Source of the DNA: Artocarpus heterophyllus
Lineage: Eukaryota; Streptophyta; Magnoliopsida; Rosales; Moraceae
Assembly: GCA_025403435.1 (NCBI GenBank)
Contig: CM046341.1
Span: 16,635,319 to 16,699,318 of the forward strand
DNA: 64,000 nucleotides
Direction of reading: 5' to 3'
A program made the translations under genes and the position numbers. This document shows positions 46,937-57,859 of this stretch, piece by piece; the first letter of the stretch is position 1; the number at the start of each line of letters is the position of its first letter. Below the pieces are notes generated by a model. It did not search any database and was not told where the DNA came from. It saw only the letters and a program-made list of their open reading frames with translations.

Positions 46937-47749
46937 TTAATCTAACTCGACTCCTGACATGTCACTATGTTCAGAATCCTCCTCGGGATCCTCCTCTTCC
47001 TCTTTGTCCGAGTCAGTAGATTCGTCATCGCTTGCAATAATGGGTTCAGGAGGCTCGGGCTCTTCATCACTATCATCATCATCATCATTACCATCGTCAT
47101 CATCATCATCTTCCATATCCATTGGGGGATCTTCTAGGGGCGCGACTACATTCTGCTCTGCGTGTGGTACCGCCATAAGAAAGTCGTGGACGCTGAGATA
47201 GTTCCCTGGATACTGCATCTGTTGCTGGAATGCGTTGGGAAGATCTCTCCAAACAAGATGGCAAATGCGCAGTAAAGGTAATTTGGGAGGAATCAATGGC
47301 ATCATGGTTCGGCGAAACCTTAAGATATAGTGATTTATCGGCTCCCCTACATATCTTCCCCAAACTGGTTCTACACGTAAGTGAAACCTACGTCGCCAAT
47401 CAGCGCACAACATTGGAATCATTTGGATGTGCATGACATCTGCTGGAGGTAAAGGTGCAAATTCAGCTTGAATCTGTTGTCTGAAGTCTTGCTAGTCCCC
47501 TGGTTGCTCATCAGGTCTAATCCTCAACCACCATGCTAAAGCTTCCCTCAACAACAAACCCGAGGCCAATAATACCTAGAGATGTGGTGACGTATGACAA
47601 GCATCAAAGATTACCTCTACAGCATGAAGCCATTCAGTCAACGCCATAGGTTGCCGACTCCCAGCGTATCGTGGTGGCATTGCATCTTGAAAAGCAATAG
47701 TGGCTCTTCGATCAGCTTCCATATCACGATCATGATGCGGTTCCGCCAT
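46937..47749 (-). pseudogene. Additional gag-like ORF with acidic tail, upstream of gag
   Basis: A 271-codon frame running from ATG 47749-47747 (MAEPHHDRDMEADRR) to 46937, in element sense, between PBS and the main gag. Two stops interrupt it, one after HTSPHL and one after DEQPGD where the gag pattern predicts Trp (TGG to TAG). Its N-terminal half mirrors the capsid domain of the main gag: LTEWLHAVEVIF with DDWLTGIERVL, VLLASGLLLREALAWW with VLCASFSLTKDARRWW, then QDFRQQIQAEF with PDFVEEFGRAYF. The last 60 residues are almost all Asp, Glu, Ser and Pro. No zinc knuckle is present. I read it as a diverged, repurposed gag duplicate; function unknown. Extra ORFs before gag are known in some Gypsy clades (for example Ogre), but I cannot say this one is described. 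Confidence 0.75.
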
Positions 47750-47889
47750 ATACTATATTTATTGTCGTAATTAACATATCAATACCATATAAAATTAGAA
47801 ACTAAACATTCCTATACTTAAAATCAAACTATCTTACTTGAGCTATGGCAATGTAGCATACGATAATGTGCAGTAGGGTGGCAAGATTT

Positions 47890-47903
47890 CTGCTCTGATA
47901 CCA
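47890..47903 (-). other. Primer binding site of the Tekay-like element
   Basis: Minus-strand TGGTATCAGAGCAG, two bases after the 5' LTR, matching the 3' end complement of initiator tRNA-Met. Confidence 0.9.
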
Positions 47904-47905
47904 AC

Positions 47906-50900
47906 TGTCACAACCCACCTTTTCGGGCTATGATAAAACTCTTTCTTACTTACTTTATGGCAAAAATTTAGGATTTTTTTTCTTTTATACAAATACTGTA
48001 CATATACTGGTTTAATAACTTTTGAGATACAAACATATACTTGTGTTTACATAATCATCCTTCTTTTACAATATAGTTTATCAAACATTACTTTCAAAAT
48101 ATTTTAAAACACCATACAGTGGAAAACAAACTGTGGCGGAAACCATACCCAGTCTGCACACATCATCCGTCCGCCAGCTCATCATTATGATTTATTCTGA
48201 CCTTTTCATCGAAATACCTACAGCATGAAAAACTTAATGAGCTAACGCCCAGTAAGTACCATATAAACCCACATGCACATTCAATAAAATGCATGATCAT
48301 ATTATACTTTCTTATAATCCTTCTTTATCATTATCATTTCTTATCTTTAACTAGGGCCCAAGTGTTCGTACCATTGCGCACTTAGGTCTACGTAGCACCG
48401 TGACCATCCTGTAATCCTTAAACTCTCCTTGAGTTAGGAGTCGGTATGACACTTTTCTTAACTTTTGGTGATTTGTTTACCAATTCACTTATTATGGTTA
48501 TCATACCATGCATGAAGTGATGATTACATGTTATACATAACATAATCTACATAAATGCTTTTGTACGATATAGTACACACAGGTACATACTTTATATATA
48601 CACTGGTACACATTAATATACGCACAGGTAATTAGCATAATGTACTCACAGGTACTTAACATAAAATATACACACTGGTACACATTAATATACGCACAGG
48701 TATATATAGCATAATATACTCACAGGTACTTAACATAAAATGTACACACTGGTATGCATTATCATATACACTCAGGTATGTGTCATTATATACTCTCAGG
48801 TATATATATATTCCATATACTCACAAGTATACCCTTTCATCTTTATAAATACTTATGTTATTGCATACATACAAGTATACACATACACATTTTACACTCT
48901 AAGCCTACAATTTTATACTGTAGGTGGGATGAGTACTTACTTGATGCAAATGTCAGGCAACTTAACCTCGATATCCCTTCTCTTAGAATCCTAGGATCCT
49001 GTTGGCCAATTACAAAGCCATTAGCCAAATTTCACTATGTTTCGATACAAAACATTTGTTAGTTAATAAATTGAGTTGCATTACTATGTACAACTCTAAA
49101 AACCATTGGTTTTTTTTCTTATTTCTGTCTAACTTCACCCTATCGTTTCTAACGAAGGGCGGGAACCTTTCTAGCCATTTTCTTATCCCATTGGAAACAT
49201 TTCAAAGCGGTTCGGGTTATTTGGACAAAAATGACGATTTTGCCCTCCGCGGGTCCACTAACCTACCCGAGCTCGATTTCGTTATTCTTACGAAAATATC
49301 CACATACTAATTTTAAAATAACACCCTAGTGGGTCAAATCTTTTTATTTCTCAATTATGCCCCATTTTCATTAAACTTTGCGGTTTAGTCCTTGAACTGA
49401 AAATTTTGACAATTTTACCCCCGAGACTAAAATTTACTTCTTTGCATTAGAATTTTCTATTTTTCTCAAGGATCATTTTTGCTCAAAGTACCATATTCAA
49501 AATCCTTTGAGAAATGACATTTTTGCCCTTTTTAAAATTTTTCACAATTTTCATAAATTCTTGAAAAATTAAAATCTCATAAACGATTCAGTTTTTTGAC
49601 GAACCGTTCGCAATGCCTAACAGTTTCATCGAGATCTACAACTTTTGTGTTTTAACTTTTCCCAAAATCTCACTGTACAAGGGTGTTTTTGGCTATTTTC
49701 CAATTCTGCCGAGAGGAATCTTTTTCTTTCAATTTAGTCCCTATGGCATTTTTACAAAAATCCGTTTCAAACTTGTAATTCTACCCCTGTAGAAACCATT
49801 TCATGCCTTAATCAACACATTCTCATGCTCAAACATCACTTTTGCAAAGTCAAAAATCAAAATTACAAAAATATAATTTTTTTCAAAAATTGCCGGTTTG
49901 CACTAAAAACTAAAGTTTCACAACTTAAACTTACCATTCACCACATATGCATGAAATTCCATCAAATACATGCTCAAAACCCCTCATGGGTTTGAAAGAA
50001 TAAAAATTAAAAATAAAATCCATAAAATCTCAAACTTTAAAACTTAAAACTTACCAAAATAACACCATTTTGGTTTCAAGCCTTCAAAATCCCTTTAGAC
50101 TCCCTCCTAAGCTTCCTTTCCATACAAAAATACCATGGGTTAATCTCTTGTCCTTTACCCATGAAAAATCCCTTGAAAACCCATTAAAAGTTTAGGATTT
50201 TACCTTAAAACTTGTGGGAAATCCTTATACTTGCTTGTAAAACTTGTTTGGGGATATTTTTGAAAAGTTTGGGGGCTGAGAAATTTTTTTAGAGGTCTTG
50301 GTTATGGCTGTCGGAGTTTGGAAGGAAAGGAAAGAAAAGAAAAATTGTGATAAACTTGCCATAAATGCATCCTTATCACATTTGGTGACTCATGGTAACC
50401 CATGACTATACTACTAGGTGTCACAAGATGATTGAGCCACTTTTCTTGACATATAGCCCAATAAAAAATCAAGGAGTGTCCACTTTGTAGAGTTAAAAAT
50501 TTATATTGTGTAATTTTTCACCACATAGTATTTTTTCTATACTGCCATGGTCAAATCAGTGTACTTTCTATCCTTATACTGTATAAAAATATTTAACTTA
50601 CTTTTCGTTTACTTTCGGAGGTCAATCATTACATTTTTCGTATCTGTGTTTTCATTTAGCAGTATACTTATACTACTTCGGCCTCTTTTTTACCTCTGAT
50701 TTAGGTTTGGACAACTTCTAAGTCCTATTTATATTCTAATCACCCACTTATTTATATCACAATTTTACAATTAATTGTGACATAAATTTCATTTTATGGA
50801 TATTATTTACAAATTTTTGAGTAATTAAACTCATAAAATCTGTATTCGGCAATATCCAACATTGCATCACATTTGTCATATAATTTACAATCAATGCCGT

Positions 50901-51034
50901 TTATTCCTACTTTATCGTAATTTTTACAAAAATTACAATTTTTACAAAAATTCACATTTTTAAAAGTAAATTCATTAATTAAACCTAATTAAATATTATG
51001 TTTTATTAATGAATATTTTTTCCTAGTCATTACA
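47906..51034 (-). repeat. Tekay-like 5' LTR (right)
   Basis: 3,129 bp partner of 38536-41708, with the same start, end and internal CAGGTA minisatellite (48575-48870). It lacks one ~24 bp TACAAGTATACA unit and one TTACAAAAA unit relative to the left LTR. It holds GAGCTAACGCCCAGTAAGTAC at 48239 and the inverted partner GTACTTACTTGA at 48933-48944. Confidence 0.93.
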
Positions 51035-51039
51035 ATCTT

Positions 51040-52838
51040 TAACTTTACTTTGAGTAAATCACAATTAAGGACGCTGGTATGACACTTTTTATCACTTTCA
51101 CTTGCCTTATTGTGTGAATGCAGTATGACTTTGCACTACATATCATCACAATTATGTAAATCGTAAATCGTAAACATACTTAACTTGAGAGTGACTAAAC
51201 AATATGATTTAAATATTACATTCATCACACATTAATCATAACATCATCGTAGCATATCATTTCATGATATAACATAAGATAATAAATCATAACATAACAC
51301 CCATTCCAACATAAAACAGTGTAATAATCACTGATCATGTATTTTCATAAATTTTTATAAAAGCATTTAAAATAATTTATTTTAAAATGGTTCATACTGT
51401 AGGCGAGATTCCTACTTACCTGGACTCCAAGCTAAGCAGGTCCAGTTATATTTCATTGTATCTACAGTCTATGAAGCATCCTCTATAGTGTTCCTCGAGC
51501 GACCATGAATAGTTAGGAATGCTTCCCGGAGATCATACGTTGCTAGACACATCATTTTGAACTCCATTACTACAGTTTGGTCGCCTCGATCCGCATGCAG
51601 TTGGTACCAGACGATTTTTAATGGAGTGGAATTAGCTCAAACAGAGGTCACTATCATATTAAAAGCTTCGAAACGAGTCAAGAGGTGGTCTCAAATCTTC
51701 GATTGGAGGTCTGGATCACAAAATCCCAAAGTCACCATTGATCGACGTTGACTGGCCATTGACCGGCATTGATCAGCATCGATCGAGCTCCGTTGGTGGC
51801 TAGGCTCGGGCCTATCCCCACTAATTCAACCTTCTGAGTCCAATGGCGGTGTCAATTTTACCTTATTCTGCCTTTAACATAGCAGGTCAGGCTCCACAAT
51901 CTTGGCCAAAAATGGAGGCTTGGGCGGCGGTGCTTCGGCAGTTTTGGCCTGAAATTGGCTGAGGGCTTTTGCTACCCATCCTCCTCTGAGCATTTCCCCC
52001 ATGGTTGGGCTCCTTAACATCTTATGGAACGATGGTTCCAAGATCACCACGGTGGTGCACGACGGTGGTAGATAGATGGAGCAATCCAGTGACTATTGAG
52101 GTGCAACCAAGGGTGGGTTTTGTTCCTCTCGTCATGATGGTTGTGTAGGAACAAGAATCACGTCGATCGGACATCAGACGGTAAAGATATCTTATCGAAA
52201 AGTTTGAGTTTCTCTGCCACTTTAGGAGGTGCTTGATGCTTCCTCCGACGGTGTTGTGGGCGGCACGGCACACCGTTGGACTCAGCTTGTCGAGAGCTTT
52301 TCGTTAGTGCGGGAGGTGTTGAAAATAGACGTCGGAATCTTAACCAGAGTTTTGAGGAGAGCAAGAAAATGTAGAAAGATAAAGAGTTTAGAGAGAGAGA
52401 ATTCTAATTTTTCCCATTTTGCTGCATTTTTCAAATATTTAAAGATGCTTTTGTTAGTCTTAAAAATCTATACTGTGTCGTGGTCGAATTGATCAAATTC
52501 TTGATTCATAAACTTGAAATTTCTATACACATAATTGTATACTTAACTACACTCTTACTAAATTGATATCATATAAGAATTTTCACATAATCATGGTAAG
52601 TTGGGAAATTTCACTTTATCACATAATCTCAATTTAAATCTTTTATATTGAGATTCTTATAATTGCCATCACCATGGCTCATACATAAAATTAATGAATC
52701 ATAAACTTTTAGTTTAGCACATTAAAAATAACTATTTTAATGTACTATCATAACATTTCAAGTACTTAACCAAGTAATTTTGGAAAAATCCCTAATTAGC
52801 TATGTTTATTAATTTTTGGATTTTTTCTAGTCGTTACA
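51040..52838 (-). repeat. Outer Gypsy 3' LTR, second part
   Basis: Continuation of the LTR begun at 37222. It ends TAGTCGTTACA, followed by a purine-tract-like ATCTACCTACCTTATAAA and a 3' untranslated end (TTTTCATCCTCAAAAATT), so the boundary at 52838 is clear. A GC-richer part with repeated CATTGATCGAC / CATTGACCGGC units lies at 51735-51795. GATTCCTACTTACCTGG at 51408-51424 is the inverted partner of the motif at 38236. Confidence 0.78.
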
Positions 52839-53936
52839 ATCTACCTACCTTATAAAATTTTCATCCTCAAAAATTAAAACCTTCCTGGGTAGTTCATCTC
52901 CCTTATCACCCTTTCTGTTTTTAACATGCTTTCTTGCATCATTACTTTCTTACTAACACTAAGCCTCCATCTTAGAACTTCAACAATTTACATCATATTA
53001 CAGACATATTCCTTTAAATTGTACACTACACTTCTGCAGCGCAACTCTGATCTTTCAACATTTGAGGGTAGTTTCCATTCATTTAAAGGTTTACCATTCT
53101 ACCAATGAATGCTATTCTTGAAAATAGGGTTTATTTTCATTAAGATTGCATCATGACTACCAAAAGATCATGGTCATCCGACCACAAAATCCATAATCTT
53201 TCGGTCCAATACCCATTCTAAAATTACATTTTTCTGTAATTTTTCTCATAATGTATAAATCCCCAGCTTCCATCCTCCAAATCGTGAGGTTTTTGCCGAC
53301 CAATTTGGCATCATTGTCTTGATCGTGATTCCCATTCGAGTAGTTACGAACTCATTAGCATGTCTCAGCTCAGTTACATAATGTTCAAGCTCGAAGGAAT
53401 CACATAGTTAGTCATCTAACGGCTGGTTGCTCTCAAGCACTCTTATTCTATAGAGCACCAAAAATCACTTTCGGACCTATATTATTCTGTTATCTTGATC
53501 TATTTTTCCTCGTTATACGTGTAGCCAATACTAATAACTCTAATAGAGTATGATTTGCTCAAATGGACAGCGCCATTGTGCGCAAGAACATCATAATGTG
53601 TCACGAGCTCATCTTCTTGATTTTTGAGCAGTCGGCCATCTGTTTACCATCATTGATTACGTTTGATCATCATTGGCTTGATACCGCCGATGGATGATAA
53701 CTAACGTCGACTTGCGGGGATATTATAACATATAACATTGCATTCATCCTTAGACCTTTGCCATCTTGTTACTCATCTGAAAATACCGACATCAGAGGCT
53801 ATATACTCGGTATAAGCACGTAATCGTTAAATACTAACTTTTCTTCTTACTTAACTTAACTTCCTTACTTGAGCTATGGTGTAGCAGATGTATGACAGCA
53901 TGAGATAGGATGGCAAGATACCATTCTGATACCACC
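52839..53936 (-). pseudogene. Collapsed internal region of the outer Gypsy element
   Basis: Only about 1.1 kb lies between the 3' LTR and the next PBS, so most of gag-pol is deleted. An integrase-core relic at 53144-53197 reads IMDFVVG, then P, S and GSHDAI with two stops, matching the MDLVTGLP..GGHDAI segment of the intact-frame element. The right edge is a PBS, TGGTATCAGAATGG on the minus strand at 53921-53934, directly before an LTR start. The rest is unrecognisable. Confidence 0.65.
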
Positions 53937-55262
53937 TGTGATGACCTGCCTTTTTAGGCAGTCACTTTACTTACTTAAAACATCATTACTTAAATAATAA
54001 TCTTACTTAGTAAGAAAAATACTGATACAAATTTTTTTCTTTTAAACATCCTTTAAAACATTCTTAGAAACTATTGCGACTCGATCGCAATTTAAGTTGA
54101 GACCTCGCTCAACACTTGCCTTTAAAACCATTTCAAATCGTTTCTTAAAATCTAATAAGAAACATTTGCTAAAACATAACTTAAAACTTAACTTTATAAT
54201 TATATAAAATAGTTCATAAACTGTATCTTAAAACTTTGAAAACATTTCTTAATACATGACTTTATCAAAACTTCAACTTTTGTTTTTGCACTTTGAAAAC
54301 AGCGTATCAAATAGTGGGAAAACATTTTCTTCGTACAGTGGAAACTTATTGTAGTGGTATCCATACCCAAATCTTTGCATTTGTCCTTTGCAGCACCCAG
54401 TTCTTCTAACGAGTCCTACTGGTTGCTCATAAAACTACCTACAACATGAAGAACTTTGAATAAGCTTTCGCTCAGTAGGTTCAAATAAAATCTCACAGAT
54501 CATTTAAACACGCTTTAAAAACTTTTCTCATAAAGACCTTTATCTTCTAATATTTTTCATAAACATTTCTAAAAGCAGTTTTCATAAACATTTTTCATAA
54601 AACATTTTTAAAATGTTTTTCATAAATAATTTTCATAGAAAATTTAACATGTAGCAATCCTCATAATGCTTTTCATAAAATGTCATTTATAAACCTTTTC
54701 TTGTAACCATGAAAATGTTTTCATAAACACTTAACATAAAACATTTCTCAAAATGTTTTTCATAAGCATTTAACATAAATACTTTATAATAAGAAATACA
54801 AGCAAATTTATAATGGATGATTCCAATTATGCTCAATTATGAACTTCAATTATGAGCATTTTACGAACAATCTTTTCTTACTTTAACTTTCTATCTTTAT
54901 ACAGTCTAAATTTATATTGATAGTATTTTTCTTATACCATCGATATATTTTCTATATTGCTATAGCATTCCTTATTCATCTGTATTCTCCAAATAGTATT
55001 ATTCCTTTATTGTTTTAACTTAAACAATCTAATTTTTATACTGCTTAACCTTAAACAGTCCACTTCCTACACTGCATTACTTTTGCAGTGTAATTTTCAC
55101 ACTGTATAACTTTATCAGTGTACTTCTTTACACTGCATTATTCTAATATTGTATAATTTTTATATTATTATATAGTATTTTTTCTTAAATTGTATTTTTA
55201 TCTTAACATAATCTTTAAATTACTGCATTTTAATATCCTCCATCTTAACTAGACAAAACACA
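53937..55262 (-). repeat. Outer Gypsy 5' LTR, truncated
   Basis: Starts TGTGATGACCTGCC next to the PBS and aligns with 37222 onward. It includes a stretch of TTTTCATAAACATTT-like repeats (54540-54790) and ACTGCATTA / ACACTGTATA phrases (55020-55160). The right limit is uncertain: the expected LTR end is absent, and a second LTR appears to begin about here. Confidence 0.55.
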
Positions 55263-57558
55263 TGTCTGGTCAAGCTGACGAGTGCTACCTTTACTTTAAC
55301 ATGTAGAAATTATATAAAAAAAACTCTTCATTTATCTTTCTACATATCATATTATTATTAGATAAAAATTACAAACTGAAAAAAAAAACTTACAATATTT
55401 ACAAAAAAAAAAAATCTTTTCTAGGATAAGTTCTCAAACTCTTGATTATACACATCGAAAACAACAGTCTTTAAAACATAATAGTTCTCATTAGCAGCAT
55501 GTGAATATCCTGTTAGCCGTTGCAACTTAAACAACTTCTATTCCTACACATCAACATCTGCATCACAAGAAACTAAATGAGCTATAGCTCAGTAAGTAGA
55601 ATCTAGAGTTGACATCACAAGGTCAAACATGTATTCTAAACCATGGCATTCTATTGTACCCATTTTCAGTTAAAAGAAAACATTTTCAGTGAAAGGCAGT
55701 CTATGGCGCTTAGTCAAGTATAGAACTAGCTTAATATCTGATAGGTCGTGAGTTTTTGGAACCTGTTCTTTTTTAGTCTTATGGCTACCCTATATTGAAA
55801 AACCTCATGCCTCAAGGGATATTGCCACCATAATTTGGGTACGTCGGTCCCTCCCGCATCCCTTGCCTACCCAGATATTAAACGGTGTTTTATACTTTAT
55901 TTTAAAACATAACACAAGCATACAATAGCTTTTGCTTTTATAAACAAGTAAATAAGACAATCACAGTTGTACAAATACTTTAACTCGTTAAGTTTATAAA
56001 ATACTTCTCATACAAGTACTATTATTTCTTGTGAAGTTTGAAAATAGGATTCTACTTACTTGAAATCCAAGAAGACTTAAAGAAAGTGTGAAGAGTGGAC
56101 CCTTCTTGGTGAATTTGATTTGTTATTGACCTGCCATATTCATATTGTAACCATTCAAGCACAAAGAAACAATTTTAACAATCATACATATACGAACTTA
56201 CAATCATCTTCTTGATATGTAAAACTGGAAAAATTCATAGATCTTAGAATACAAACCCAATTGTCATGAAAATTTGCAGAACAACAATAAACATATCAAA
56301 GAATCTCCCTGTAAAATTTCACATGATTGGGGTTTTATTTGTCTAGGTTCACAAACAAGCAAAGCTAGCTTACTGCCAGCAAAATTTTAGCAGCAAGACC
56401 GGATTTTGAAAAATTCACCAAAAATTCATCCTTCAACATTTTTACACGAAATTTTGATACAACATAGCTCTATATGTCCACTGTCATTCCTAAAAAATGT
56501 CAGCTTCAAACTCAAAGTAATCTAGAAGATATGAAGCCCGAAATCAGGGCTGTTGCACACTTTTTTTTCCATAATTTCAACTTAACATTTTCTCAAACAT
56601 CATGCTTGCACTCACCAAAATTCATAAAAAACAGAGCAAATTCGAATTTAAACACTTCCAAATCATGCTTAGATCAAACCACAGCAAGAGGAACACCCAT
56701 TTACATTCAATTAGACCTTTCTCACATCATTCAACCAAAGACATCTTTACTTCCATGAAATTTTTCACAATCCAGCCCATATACATACAACCCATAAAAA
56801 CCCCGTCAAGAAGCATGAAGATACCCATCTAATTCAAGAAAAACGTCTTACCTTCGTTGCTATATAAGTTGGCCTCTCAAATTTACGTTCAAACTTCAAT
56901 TTTCTTAAGAAAACTATAGTTTTATGGGTAGTTTCTTCCCAAATCCGAACTTTTGAGCTCTTAAACCCTCACTTCTTTGGCTTTTGTTTGAGTGGAGAAG
57001 AGAAGGCTCAAAGTAAAGTTTTTCTTTTAGGAATAATATAGTCAGAGACGTGAGTTAGAGGTTATATGTAGTGGATTAATGTTTAGGTGACAACTAAACA
57101 ATTGACTTATTACAATCATATATTTTATTTCATAATTCTACTAATAGCCCCACTAAAAATACCTTTTCCCATATATATCATCAATGTTAATTTATGTTCA
57201 TAAATGTACCACCATTTTTAACAAAGTCATACAAACAAATATCAACTACTAACTTTAACTGTTACTAACATAGTCAATTAAACAAAAACATAAAAAATCA
57301 TGTAATGAACCAACAATAAAAACATATTATTTTCAATTATTCATAGCACAACAATTCTTGCCAAGTAGGTCATCCAACTCTTCACTGTAAAAAAAAAAAA
57401 AAAAAAACACTTGAAATATCGTTAGATTTCTCAAAAACACTATATAATAGAACGTTATATCATGATTAAAATAATAAAATGCACAACATACTATTCAAAT
57501 GTACCATGAAAAATGCTTCATATGACCATACACATTTGTGAGAATTTTGGGCATTACA
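55263..57558 (-). repeat. Second Gypsy 3' LTR
   Basis: The right end GGGCATTACA at 57549-57558 is followed by a purine tract (AATAAGGAGGGGAGAA on the minus strand), so this is the 3' LTR of another minus-strand element. GAGCTATAGCTCAGTAAGTAGAATC at 55579 and GATTCTACTTACTTG at 56048 are its internal inverted pair. The left end is a guess (TGTCTGGTCAAG). Confidence 0.5.
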
Positions 57559-57700
57559 TTCTCCCCTCCTTATTAAATTTCATCCTCAAAATTTGACATA
57601 CCAAATAATTCTGGGTATTTGCTCCGCAGTAAAAAATAGCAACACACAAAAGCCACCCAAGTAAAAATAGTTTCACAGAATAACTTATGAATCTAGAAAC
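57559..57700 (-). pseudogene. 3' end of a minus-strand Gypsy polyprotein
   Basis: Behind the purine tract the minus strand reads LRSKYPELFGMSNFEDE, the usual C-terminus after a Gypsy chromodomain. The coding similarity then fades; the element is truncated and butts against a plus-strand element. Confidence 0.6.
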
Positions 57701-57859
57701 TAAAATCTTAAGCTTTCCAAAGAGCTATCATAGGCTTGGATATAATACTTAGATAATTTATAGTGAATTTTTAAAATTAAGGTTCTAAATCAGGAAAATT
57801 GTACGAGGACCTAGAGTAAACTACCTAAATGGTTAAGTTAGGAGTTGAGTCATCAAAAA

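Larger units (their letters stand above)
38536..51034 (-). mobile_element. Complete Ty3/Gypsy chromovirus (Tekay-like), 12.5 kb
   Basis: LTRs 38536-41708 and 47906-51034 start TGTCACAAC and end GTCATTACA. The TSD ATCTT is exact (38531-38535 and 51035-51039). The PBS at 47890-47903 is TGGTATCAGAGCAG (minus strand), complementary to initiator tRNA-Met. A purine tract TTAAGGGGGGTAGAT (minus) abuts the 3' LTR. Gag-protease-RT-RNase H-integrase-chromodomain lies in one frame of 1,555 codons (46410 to 41743) with 11 premature stops and no net frameshift. The first ~290 aligned LTR bases differ at about 12 positions by eye, so it is younger than the Copia element. It is inserted inside an older Gypsy LTR. 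The C-terminal chromodomain and long LTRs suggest the Tekay/Del clade. Confidence 0.95.

Noticed and set aside
46959..47201. Ser-rich plus-strand ORF
   Set aside because: Complement of the Asp/Glu-rich tail of the gag-like ORF; a shadow frame.
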